This document shows, one piece after another, positions 7,579 to 14,528 of a DNA stretch of 27,982 bases. Origin of the DNA: Gp6-AA40 sp050742535 (GTDB lineage Bacteria > Acidobacteriota > Vicinamibacteria > Vicinamibacterales > UBA2999); contig JBOGIQ010000037.1 in assembly GCA_050742535.1 (NCBI GenBank), positions 1-27,982 of the forward strand, written 5' to 3'. The first letter of the stretch is position 1. Each line of letters opens with the position of its first letter. The translations under genes and the position numbers were made by a program. The notes beneath the pieces are model-generated. The model had not been told where the DNA came from. It worked only from the letters and a program-made list of their open reading frames with translations, and ran no database searches.

Positions 7579-8385
7579 TCAGTTCTCAGTGGGACGGTCG
7601 ATGGAGTCGACGACCAGCACGTCGACGACTCCACGCGAAGCGACGAGCTTCAGCCCGAGCTGCTCCTCCAGTGCCGTAAACAGATTAGGCCGGTCGTCAG
7701 GAGGGGCACCGGCCGCGCGAGGTGGAGCTCCGGATGGGCGGAACACCAGCTTGAAGTCGTAGTTGCCGGTCAGTCCGGTCTTGTCGAAAATCCGTCTACC
7801 GTCTACTGATGCCGTGAAGAACGTCGCGAGCCGTGTAATCGGCACGCCAATCCCTCGGACGCCGTCGCGGCCCGCCGAGACGCCGCACGGTGTAGTGCCA
7901 GGACGTCCACATTCGTCCGGGTGCGGCTTCAGGTCCGGTCCCAGCACACCATCAGAACGCGCCACGACCAGCTCGAACACCGGCTGCGTCTGTCGCTCCA
8001 TGTGCGCGCGGAGCTTGAACCGGTCCTCCAGCATCGACCGCATCATGATCCCCATTTCTTCCCGAGTGGCCTCACGGCCGGCGTTGGCGAGGATGTCGAA
8101 GCGTTGGGAGAATATCCAGTCGGGGCCGATGATGTCGCCAAGCGCGGCGCGGATGCCCGGGTACGCGCCGCTCAAGAGCTGGCTCACTAGCACGTTGCTC
8201 GCAGTGTAGCGGCCACCTGGCAGGTAGCGGATCCCGCCGCCCTCGACAGGCCCGGGCGGTTTCGGCTTGATCGAGACGACGTCGAACGAGAGCTTCGGCT
8301 GGGCCTGCACACCGGAGGACTGGGCCGAGGCGGCGAGGCCGCAGCCGATAAGAACCAACCCAATGGCGTTTTTCAGTGTGGCCAT
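7579..8385 (-). CDS. TIGR03435 family exported protein
   Basis: A 268-residue protein from the ATG at 8385, preceded by an AGGGGG Shine-Dalgarno-like sequence. A signal peptide (NAIGLVLIGCGLAASAQ) leads into the family features LSFDVVSIKPK, YLPGGRYTASN, MRSMLEDRFKLRAH, DKTGLTGNYDFKL, LEEQLGLKL and the terminal VLVVDSIDRPTEN. It overlaps the upstream propeller gene's 3' end by 13 bp, so co-translation within the operon is likely. The open frame extends upstream to 8808, but that extension only shadows the propeller gene. No biochemical role is known for the family. Confidence 0.9.
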   Translation of the reverse strand: MATLKNAIGLVLIGCGLAASAQSSGVQAQPKLSFDVVSIKPKPPGPVEGGGIRYLPGGRYTASNVLVSQLLSGAYPGIRAALGDIIGPDWIFSQRFDILANAGREATREEMGIMMRSMLEDRFKLRAHMERQTQPVFELVVARSDGVLGPDLKPHPDECGRPGTTPCGVSAGRDGVRGIGVPITRLATFFTASVDGRRIFDKTGLTGNYDFKLVFRPSGAPPRAAGAPPDDRPNLFTALEEQLGLKLVASRGVVDVLVVDSIDRPTEN

Positions 8386-9827
8386 GCCGCCCCCTGATGA
8401 TTTACCTGCGGTGCCGCGGCTAAGACGAACCGGCTCTGTTCGGCGTTCTCTCCGGTCATTAGATACAGTACCCGAACCGGTCCCGCAAACTCGGGAAACG
8501 TCAGCCGCCGCACCTGTTCGCTGCCGCGTATGCGTGCAAGTGTTCCGGTGTTCCTCGAGAAAACATACACGCCCTCTTTGAGGGCTCCACCGGGACCGTT
8601 CAGTCCGCGCGGCACGGCGAAGGCCACGCGGCGCGCATCGCCGCTCCACGCGATCTTCCCGGTGGCGACTCGGAGATCGACCAGCTCCGCACACGAACCG
8701 TCCGTCCCCAACTGGAAGAGCTTGGTCGTGCCCGTATCCTCGTCGCGGCCGGCAATTTCCCTCCCGTTCGGCGCCAGGATCGGAAGGGATAGATGAACAT
8801 TCGAACACGCCGGCGTCGGCCTGTTGAGCGCGATCACCGTTCGTTGGCCGCCCAGGCGTCGGACCGACACGAGATAGTCGCGAAATATCGCCGAATCGGA
8901 CCAGCTCGTGAGGACGCGGTACGTCGCCGCATCCCTGGCGATCAGCGGATTGAGCCAGAGTGCGGCCGACCCGAAGGTCGTCGGGTTTGCAGGTTCAGCG
9001 ATCACGCCAACCGACGGATACTGGTCGTGCATCAAGCCGTCGAGCAGGAGGGATTGAACGCCCAGGGCCGAGCCCTGCGCTGCGCGTCGAGCGACCTCGG
9101 CTCCGTCGAAGAACAGAAGCCCCTCGCGCGCCCCTTTGGGAGTCACGAAGATTCTCGAGTCGGGGCTTGGAATGAAATCGAGCAGTCCCGGCGCCTCCGC
9201 CAGCTGGCCGGTACCGAGATGCATCAGCAGCGCGCGGCCGCTCTCCAAAGAGACCAGATCGAGCGCCTCCGCGTACCGGAAGTACGCGCCCGGCCTGCCT
9301 GGGACCCGAAGCTCCTTGATAGTGCCGCCGATGTCGATCGGTGAATCGAGGCGGCGGTCGCCGGACGGTCGTGGCGAATCGCGCCCGCCGCGCGACGGAC
9401 CATTCGCGCCGGCGAGGCGGTCGTGCAGCAGCGTTCGATAGGCGGCTTCGGTTTTGAAACCGACGATGGCGCCACCGACGATGGCGCCGCGACGGTGAAC
9501 GACAACCGATGGGAAATGGACGGTCGCCCCGGAGGCAACCAGTGCCCTGGCAAGATTCGAGGGATCCGGCTGCGCATCGCTGCTGGATCCGCCGCGGCCG
9601 GCGGCGTCATAGACCGTCTCTGCGTCGGTGATCGTGAGCGGCAGTCCCAGCTGCCGCGCCGCCCGACGGATTTCGGAAAGGCCGGTTCGTGACAGCGGCA
9701 TTGACGCGGACCACAGATAGATGACCCCTGCGGGCTCACTGCCGGCAGGGTGTCGCTCTGCCGCGGCAAACACCGCCGAAACGCATGCCGACAAGACCGC
9801 CGCTGCCGCGAAGCGCCGGCGTCTCAT
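8373..9827 (-). CDS. Exported thioredoxin-like / beta-propeller fusion (no CxxC)
   Basis: A 484-residue protein. After a signal peptide (RRRRFAAAAVLSACVSAVF), residues about 33-145 look thioredoxin-like: VIYLWSASMPLS takes the place of the usual strand plus WCxxC, and VHFPSVVVHRRG that of the cis-Pro strand. Both redox cysteines are absent. Residues about 170-470 contain repeated short strands with WSGDARRVAFAV and LPILAPNGREIAG, typical of TolB/PD40-type propeller blades. A related product at 26758 carries the same two modules in reverse order. The gene overlaps the methyltransferase stop by 4 bp. A scaffolding or binding role is my inference; the thioredoxin assignment is moderate. Confidence 0.6.
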   Translation of the reverse strand: MRRRRFAAAAVLSACVSAVFAAAERHPAGSEPAGVIYLWSASMPLSRTGLSEIRRAARQLGLPLTITDAETVYDAAGRGGSSSDAQPDPSNLARALVASGATVHFPSVVVHRRGAIVGGAIVGFKTEAAYRTLLHDRLAGANGPSRGGRDSPRPSGDRRLDSPIDIGGTIKELRVPGRPGAYFRYAEALDLVSLESGRALLMHLGTGQLAEAPGLLDFIPSPDSRIFVTPKGAREGLLFFDGAEVARRAAQGSALGVQSLLLDGLMHDQYPSVGVIAEPANPTTFGSAALWLNPLIARDAATYRVLTSWSDSAIFRDYLVSVRRLGGQRTVIALNRPTPACSNVHLSLPILAPNGREIAGRDEDTGTTKLFQLGTDGSCAELVDLRVATGKIAWSGDARRVAFAVPRGLNGPGGALKEGVYVFSRNTGTLARIRGSEQVRRLTFPEFAGPVRVLYLMTGENAEQSRFVLAAAPQVNHQGAAWPH

Positions 9828-10636
9828 GACCGCGGCGCACTTGATGACGAAGCGAGCTGTGACGCGGCGTGATCATCGGCGGCGTCGATCGGGACGGGCG
9901 GGATATACAGGGTCACCGGTATGGTGACCAACGCAGACGGCAACTGGTCCAGCTCGCGCCAGTCCACTTTATGAGGCTCGTTCGGAAAGTGTGCGGCCTC
10001 GTACAACGCGATCGCATGGTGGCGTCCATATCGCGACCGCAGCGCGTCAGTCAATTGCTGGAGGTGCCATGCTGCCGATGACACGTTTGAGGCGCCGCTG
10101 GACTGCCCCATCAAGCCGACTTGCCAGAGGATGAGCGGCGTCGCGGAATCGTACTGCGGCTGCCGCCGCACGAAGTCGGTCGCTTCGAACATCTGGCAGC
10201 CGCGGTCAGCCGGATCGATTCCGAGATCGGCGAACAGACAGTCGGCGGCGGAGATTCCCGGCTGCATCACGGCCTGGTACCCTTCGCGGCGCGCACGGCG
10301 GACGGCCTCATGAGGGGCCCATGCGAACACGCCGGGATGGCCGTAGTAGGCGACACAGACTCGCTTTCCCTCGCGAACGGCCGCGAGGATCCGCTCCACG
10401 ATCCTGGCATACGTCAGCTCGCGCGGCACGTCGTCGCCGTAACAGTCCATGAGGGACGCGGCGGCCGGATTGATCATCGTGATCCACTCGTCTTCAACAC
10501 CGCTCGTCAGGCAGTAGAAGACCTGATCGGCGTGCTGCAGTTCCGCCAGTCCTTGACTGGTCAGGTGCGACGCCAACGACATCCCCGTTCCGACGATGGA
10601 CAGGGAACCGCGTGATCCGTCAGTGCTCATGGTCAT
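9824..10636 (-). CDS. Borosin-type peptide alpha-N-methyltransferase homologue (TP-methylase fold)
   Basis: A 270-residue tetrapyrrole-methylase-fold enzyme, closest by motif to the catalytic domain of borosin RiPP backbone N-methyltransferases (OphMA in fungi, SonM in Shewanella). Visible are SIVGTGMSL at 13-21, ADQVFYCLTSG near 37-46, Tyr66, Arg72 and Tyr76 in PRELTY, YYGHPGVFAWAPHEA at 97-111, the stretch PGISAADCLFADLGIDP at 126-142, then CQMFEATDF and LILWQVGLMG. The Arg-x-x-x-Tyr pair and the Tyr before GHPG are those implicated in catalysis in OphMA, as I recall. No precursor is fused, so it would be a split-type enzyme acting in trans. It sits mid-operon, overlapping the next gene by 4 bp; the operon's first gene is a Cys-rich peptide. 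ATG 10630 is an alternative start. A cobalamin role is unlikely, as no corrin genes are nearby. Confidence 0.85.
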   Translation of the reverse strand: MTMSTDGSRGSLSIVGTGMSLASHLTSQGLAELQHADQVFYCLTSGVEDEWITMINPAAASLMDCYGDDVPRELTYARIVERILAAVREGKRVCVAYYGHPGVFAWAPHEAVRRARREGYQAVMQPGISAADCLFADLGIDPADRGCQMFEATDFVRRQPQYDSATPLILWQVGLMGQSSGASNVSSAAWHLQQLTDALRSRYGRHHAIALYEAAHFPNEPHKVDWRELDQLPSALVTIPVTLYIPPVPIDAADDHAASQLASSSSAPRS

Positions 10637-10678
10637 ATTTGTGGACAGGCGGATATCGCGCGGCCTCCAGCCCGCCGG

Positions 10679-11170
10679 TCACGACGGCGACGCGTCGTTC
10701 GTATACTGGCCCTCCCGCGGCGGGACAAAGCCTGGCATTTCGGCCGGATTTCGAACCAGCCACCGGCCGCCGCCGGGGACGAAATAGAACGTCAGCTTTC
10801 CTGTCTGTCGCAGCTTTTGACCGTCGACCTCGAGCGGCTGGAACGACCACCTGGCGACTGCGCTCTCGACCGCTTTCGCGATGGCGCGATCGGGCGCCTC
10901 GAGCATCGTGACATTCTCGACGGCGCCATCGGTGTCGGTTGTCACTTCCACGACGACCACACCCGCAGAGGCGCTGCGGGGCACTGTGGTCAGCACCGGG
11001 CGCGGTGTGTGGACTGCACGTGAGCGGAAGTTGAGCTCATTAGTCCGAGCGAGCCGCGCCTCACTCCCCGACAAGGCGCGGATGACGCCTGCGGGCAGCG
11101 CCGCCGCAGCGAACCACACAGCCGTCGCGGTGATAAGTGTACCGACGAGTACCGTCAGAGCCCTGCTCAT
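10679..11170 (-). CDS. TonB C-terminal-domain protein
   Basis: A 163-residue protein with an N-terminal hydrophobic segment (LTVLVGTLITATAVWFAAA) and a TonB-C-like domain: SAGVVVVEVTTDTDGAVENV, then AVESAVARWSFQPLEVDG and KLTFYFVPGGG. The C-terminal ~25 residues (MPGFVPPREGQYTNDASPS) are extra. Its start overlaps the stop of the thioredoxin-rhodanese gene by 4 bp, and the methyltransferase gene follows 42 bp later. TonB-C modules of this size are common in Acidobacteriota, often without a dedicated ExbBD pair nearby, as here. A role in envelope transport of the peptide products is possible but not shown. Confidence 0.78.
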   Translation of the reverse strand: MSRALTVLVGTLITATAVWFAAAALPAGVIRALSGSEARLARTNELNFRSRAVHTPRPVLTTVPRSASAGVVVVEVTTDTDGAVENVTMLEAPDRAIAKAVESAVARWSFQPLEVDGQKLRQTGKLTFYFVPGGGRWLVRNPAEMPGFVPPREGQYTNDASPS

Positions 11171-12054
11171 CGGGCCGGTCCCCGCCCTTGCAGAGCGCCG
11201 TCAGCGGGTGGGGTCGTGAACGGGCCGTCGAGTCGCGGAAATATCAGGGCCACCTCCGGGAATCCGACCGCCCGCAGCGACAAACCGGCGACGCGACAAT
11301 TGAGCGCGGACACCCGCGCGCAGTCGATCAGCACCGGGCGGTCGCGCGGGAGCTCGATCGCCGCGCGCACGGACAATTCGTTGCGCGGAATATTTCGGGC
11401 GCCGTCCATGTGGCCGTCTTCGTATTCGTTCCTCTCTCGGATATCCAGGAGCACTGCGCCGCTACGGCGACGTGTCAGCGTGATCTGGTCGATTTCCTCA
11501 GCGAATGTGTCGGCGTAATTGAGAACGGGTATCTGCCGGTCGCCCTTCATGTGGGCAATCACCCGCTCTTCCTCCTCCGCCGTCAGCCGTGCCGCCATTG
11601 CGCCCGTGACACGGCCCCGGCCGTCGAAGAAGACCAGGGTGGGCGTGATCATGAGACCGAAGAACGACGGCTGCGGCAACTGCAGCACGAAGTCAGCGGA
11701 GATTCCTGCGTCCGCCAGCCACGACCGGACGACCGTCTCCGGGCGTGACGAGACGACCAGAAACGAGGCGTTGGCCTGCTGCGCAGCGAGCGCCAGCCTT
11801 CGATAGAACGGCCGGCTGTCGCCACAGGCGGCGCAGCTCGGCGACATGAACAGCACGACCGCATATGGGCGCACGGACCAATCCCAGCCAGTCCACTCGA
11901 CACCCATACCAGGCTGCAGCAGCCGGCGAATCGGCTGATCGGATGCCCTGATCGCCGGCACCGTCACGGCCTGCCAGACCGTGCCGATGACGCAGGCGAT
12001 GAGAACGGCGTCGCCGATGCGGCGCCAGATGCGGAATCTGCGTGATGACAACAT
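11167..12054 (-). CDS. Membrane-anchored thioredoxin-like / rhodanese fusion
   Basis: A 295-residue protein. An uncleaved or cleaved N-terminal helix at about 13-34 is followed by a thioredoxin-like domain (60-175) with the redox motif CAAC at 74-77 and a cis-Pro loop ITPTLVFFD near 136-144. A rhodanese-like domain follows at 185-280 (VLLDIRERNEYEDGHMDGA). Its candidate catalytic cysteine is Cys245 in VLIDCARVSALNC, and a second cysteine at 253 could pair with it. The combination suggests sulfur or disulfide transfer outside the cytoplasm. It is the first enzyme after the Cys-rich peptide gene 12314, whose six cysteines are an obvious candidate substrate by context. The family calls are strong; the partner is inferred. 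Confidence 0.82.
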   Translation of the reverse strand: MLSSRRFRIWRRIGDAVLIACVIGTVWQAVTVPAIRASDQPIRRLLQPGMGVEWTGWDWSVRPYAVVLFMSPSCAACGDSRPFYRRLALAAQQANASFLVVSSRPETVVRSWLADAGISADFVLQLPQPSFFGLMITPTLVFFDGRGRVTGAMAARLTAEEEERVIAHMKGDRQIPVLNYADTFAEEIDQITLTRRRSGAVLLDIRERNEYEDGHMDGARNIPRNELSVRAAIELPRDRPVLIDCARVSALNCRVAGLSLRAVGFPEVALIFPRLDGPFTTPPADGALQGRGPAR

Positions 12055-12086
12055 CAGCGTCGTCCCTCATCCCGCGCCACAGACGA

Positions 12087-12314
12087 TCAGGTGCAGGACG
12101 CGCCTTCGATGCAGCCGTTTCCGCCCGGCTCCTCGAAGCAATCCCAGAACCCGCTGGACGCGGGATGCGCCTCCATGCAGAAGCCCATGCCCGGCTCACT
12201 GCAGATGTAGCAGGCGCCTGCGTTGACAGGCTCCGGTGCCACCATGCGCCACCCCAGCACACCGGCCACCGCGCCGAGACGTAACACCATCGCGAACATT
12301 TCTGAATTCGCCAT
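12087..12314 (-). CDS. Small exported Cys-rich peptide (6 Cys), leads long operon
   Basis: A 75-residue product. Residues 1-32 are hydrophobic and look like a signal peptide ending around PVNA-GACY. The mature ~43 residues hold six cysteines, two Pro-Gly turns and a Gly-rich C-terminus, closing GGNGCIEGASCT. Start at 12314 after GGAGG four bases upstream; ATG 12299 is an alternative. It heads an apparent operon of seven genes running thioredoxin-rhodanese, TonB-C, borosin-type methyltransferase, thioredoxin-propeller, TIGR03435, TonB-C. It is thus the nearest candidate substrate for the methyltransferase. It does not resemble any borosin precursor I know, and the cysteine spacing differs from the other peptides here. 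Confidence 0.68.
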   Translation of the reverse strand: MANSEMFAMVLRLGAVAGVLGWRMVAPEPVNAGACYICSEPGMGFCMEAHPASSGFWDCFEEPGGNGCIEGASCT

Positions 12315-12333
12315 ACCGCCTCCGTGGCTGCCT

Positions 12334-12379
12334 ACGATGCGCGCGTTGCGCGCGTTCGGCTAGTCACGCACTGCCGTAC
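12334..12379 (-). promoter_or_regulatory. Shared regulon promoter, copy I (peptide 12314 operon)
   Basis: GTACGGCAGTGCGTGACT at 12379-12362 on the minus strand overlaps the 3' end of the upstream gene. The -10 region (CATCGTAGG from 12339) is weak but at the expected distance. It would drive the operon containing the N-methyltransferase. Confidence 0.55.
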
Positions 12380-13046
12380 GAACGCCGGCCCGTGGACACG
12401 GCAGCAGTTGCTTGTAGACCCCGTGATCGTGCGCCTTCATGAGCATCTGCGCCCGCACCGTCGCCAGCTTTGCCGGTCGATCTGCGACGGCGCCAAGGTC
12501 GAGATGGTCGCCATATACCGGAATCGCGGCGGCGACGATGCTGTATTTGGGGAGGCGCAGGGACCGGGTGGATGGATGAACCACGATCGGCACATCGCAA
12601 TGCCACAGGTCCGTGCGCACGAATCCGTCGACCACGGAAAACCTGCCGTCCGCACCAGGCGGGGACATGAAGAGCAGGCCCCATCCGGGTGGCGTCCACC
12701 AGCAGATGCCCAGTTTGAGGGTCACACTGTGCCCCATGCGCTGCTGCCATGGGCTCGAGAAGTACGGTGTTTCACTGACAAACGCCTGACGGTCGCCGGA
12801 TCGCGCTCGTACGCTGACCGTCCGGACGGCGCGGTCGCCGCGATCGACGTAGGCGGCGATGCTCGAGCCGGACTGCCGCACCCGGTACTCGAAGTTCGAC
12901 TTGAGGAGAATCATGTGCCGGCTGGCCTCGACCCATGGCAGGCAGAACGACGGCGGCAAGCGCGTGCCGTCGTTGCTGAGTTGCCTGTGCACGACAACAG
13001 GGTCGAGCTTCGGATCGTCGCTGCAGTTGAGAAAATCGACTCGCAC
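12360..13046 (-). CDS. Uncharacterised protein resembling DUF6065
   Basis: From the GTG at 13046 the product is 228 residues with no signal peptide. The centre carries ICWWTPPGWGLLFMSPPGA and the stretch VVDGFVRTDLWHCDVPIVVH. This recalls DUF6065 proteins, which have a conserved TPxGWSLLxxxPxN segment followed by a GVVDTDxxH-like segment. I am not certain of the assignment and no function is established. The start is uncertain: the open frame runs back to 13250, but the promoter element at 13061-13106 predicts transcription starting near 13059, which favours the GTG at 13046. The gene is divergent from the JmjC-like gene, with paired promoters between them. Confidence 0.55.
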   Translation of the reverse strand: MRVDFLNCSDDPKLDPVVVHRQLSNDGTRLPPSFCLPWVEASRHMILLKSNFEYRVRQSGSSIAAYVDRGDRAVRTVSVRARSGDRQAFVSETPYFSSPWQQRMGHSVTLKLGICWWTPPGWGLLFMSPPGADGRFSVVDGFVRTDLWHCDVPIVVHPSTRSLRLPKYSIVAAAIPVYGDHLDLGAVADRPAKLATVRAQMLMKAHDHGVYKQLLPCPRAGVRTAVRD

Positions 13047-13060
13047 CTGGCGCCCGCCAC

Positions 13061-13106
13061 ACCTTAAGAGGTCGCCACCGCGTCTGCCACACACGAAACG
13101 CCGTAC
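13061..13106 (-). promoter_or_regulatory. Shared regulon promoter, copy M (DUF6065-like gene)
   Basis: GTACGGCGTTTCGTGTGT at 13106-13089 on the minus strand, with a TAAG-type -10 starting at 13066, exactly 40 nt from the first G. The leader to GTG 13046 would be about 13 nt. It is paired divergently with copy K. Confidence 0.65.
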
Positions 13107-13159
13107 CGTCGCCACGCCGGCGCCCGATCCGTCCGCGCGCTGTTCACCGGCCTCGGAAC

Positions 13160-13204
13160 GTACGGCGCATTGTGCCGGACCTGGTGTCGAATCGCGCGCC
13201 ATGA
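13160..13204 (+). promoter_or_regulatory. Shared regulon promoter, copy K (JmjC-like gene)
   Basis: GTACGGCGCATTGTGCCG at 13160-13177 matches the first half of the shared block. The -10 at the expected position (CATG at 13200) is poor. Its divergent placement opposite copy M, 54 bp apart, supports it. Confidence 0.45.
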
Positions 13205-13238
13205 TGGGGACCGGCGCGATGGGTGCGCCGCCAGAGCC

Positions 13239-14519
13239 GTGCCTCAACATCTGCAGCGTATCTCGATGCCGCCGGTCGAGGCGTTCATCGAGCGATATAT
13301 GGCGACGCGTACGCCCGTCGTGGTCACGAACCTCTTCACGGAGGAGCCGGTCCGCGCCCTTGATTCATTGACCGCGGCGATGCGCGTGCTCGGCACCGTG
13401 CGCGTCACCATCGAGCCGGAGTACGTCTGGGCGGCCGCACATCGTCCGGGCCCCCAGCCGCGCATCACGACGCTCGCCGACGCGCACGCGGCAATGTCGG
13501 CGGCGCCCGATGATCATCTCGTCTGCACCGAGCAGCCGATTCCCGCGAAGCTGATGGAACGCTTTCACACGCCGGCGGTCTGCCGGTTGTCGTGTCCGTC
13601 GTCCGGCACCGAGATCCTGTCGCTGCCGCGCCCGCTCGAGCACGACATGAGGACGAATTTCTTCTTCGCCACCGCCGGCAGCGTGGCGCACATGCACTTC
13701 GACGGGGATCATCGGCACGTGCTGCTCTATCAGGTGTTCGGACGAAAAGAGATCGTTCTGGTCCCGCCGCGCGGAGGCCGATACCTGCGGCCGACCGAAT
13801 CATTGGTCGGATTCGCCGGGGTGCACATCGAGGGGCTCCCGGCCGGCGAGCGCGAGTCGTTGCTGGAGAAGGCTGGGGCCGTCGTGGGCGTCATCGAAGC
13901 GGGCGAGGCCCTTTATATGCCACCGCTGATGTGGCACTTCGTCCGCTACGTGGACGACGCGATGTCGCTCAACTTCAGGTTCGGGCGCAACAGATACGGC
14001 CGGTTCCTCTGCGCCGACAATTTCCATCGTGATTACTACGTGCAGAACCTCGGCTCGCTCTTCACGAGCGAACAGGGAGCGGAGGAATATGTCCCCTACG
14101 TCGAGGCGCTGGCCGACCTGTTCGCGCGTTCCGCTCCGGGGCGGCTCCATAAAGTGCGCCCGATGCGGGCGCTGCTTCGCGGGCTCTGTCTGAAGGCCTT
14201 CCCGGACGTTGGCATCGAGGCGTACTGCCCTGCTGAACGCGAACAGGCCGAACTCGAAAAGATCCTGCGCGAAGCGGGCGCGACCGAATGCTATACGGAC
14301 GTGCAGACACTGCGGACGAAGCGAGCGGTTCGTCCGATCAGCGTTTCGCAACGAGAGGAGCTCGGTCGCCGCGCGCCGCAGCTCGGCTACACGGACGACG
14401 CACTACGTCACCTGTTGTCCAACGCCGTCGGCAAGAGCGCCGTCGGAGCGCTGACGCAGGCGGAGGCGGCGATGGTGCTCTCGTATATGCAATCGCCATC
14501 CGCCTCGCTGCGCCACTGA
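13239..14519 (+). CDS. JmjC/cupin_8-type Fe(II)/2-oxoglutarate oxygenase-like protein
   Basis: A 426-residue protein with the cupin_8/JmjC layout. The N-terminal VEAFIERYMATRTPVVVTNL is typical of the family. The iron site is visible as HMHFDGD (His153, Asp155, counting from GTG 13239) with the distal His233 in PPLMWHFVRY. YQVFGRKEIVLVPPR lies between them. About 170 C-terminal residues form an extra helical region. Relatives hydroxylate protein or peptide side chains, so a peptide substrate fits the context, but none is shown. GTG 13239 is chosen because homology begins right after it; ATG 13266 would cut the family N-terminus. The condensation-domain gene follows after 9 bp and is almost certainly co-transcribed. 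Confidence 0.82.
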   Translation: MPQHLQRISMPPVEAFIERYMATRTPVVVTNLFTEEPVRALDSLTAAMRVLGTVRVTIEPEYVWAAAHRPGPQPRITTLADAHAAMSAAPDDHLVCTEQPIPAKLMERFHTPAVCRLSCPSSGTEILSLPRPLEHDMRTNFFFATAGSVAHMHFDGDHRHVLLYQVFGRKEIVLVPPRGGRYLRPTESLVGFAGVHIEGLPAGERESLLEKAGAVVGVIEAGEALYMPPLMWHFVRYVDDAMSLNFRFGRNRYGRFLCADNFHRDYYVQNLGSLFTSEQGAEEYVPYVEALADLFARSAPGRLHKVRPMRALLRGLCLKAFPDVGIEAYCPAEREQAELEKILREAGATECYTDVQTLRTKRAVRPISVSQREELGRRAPQLGYTDDALRHLLSNAVGKSAVGALTQAEAAMVLSYMQSPSASLRH

Positions 14520-14528
14520 GGTGACGAG

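Noticed and set aside
9470..9500. Short direct repeat GACGATGGCGCC
   Set aside because: It encodes the repeated residues GAIVGGAIVG in the thioredoxin-propeller protein and is explained by coding.
9824..10636. Reading the methyltransferase as a cobalamin (CobI/CbiE-type) enzyme
   Set aside because: The fold is shared, but the PRELTY, YYGHPGVF and FADLGIDP stretches fit the borosin branch and no corrin gene is present in the window.
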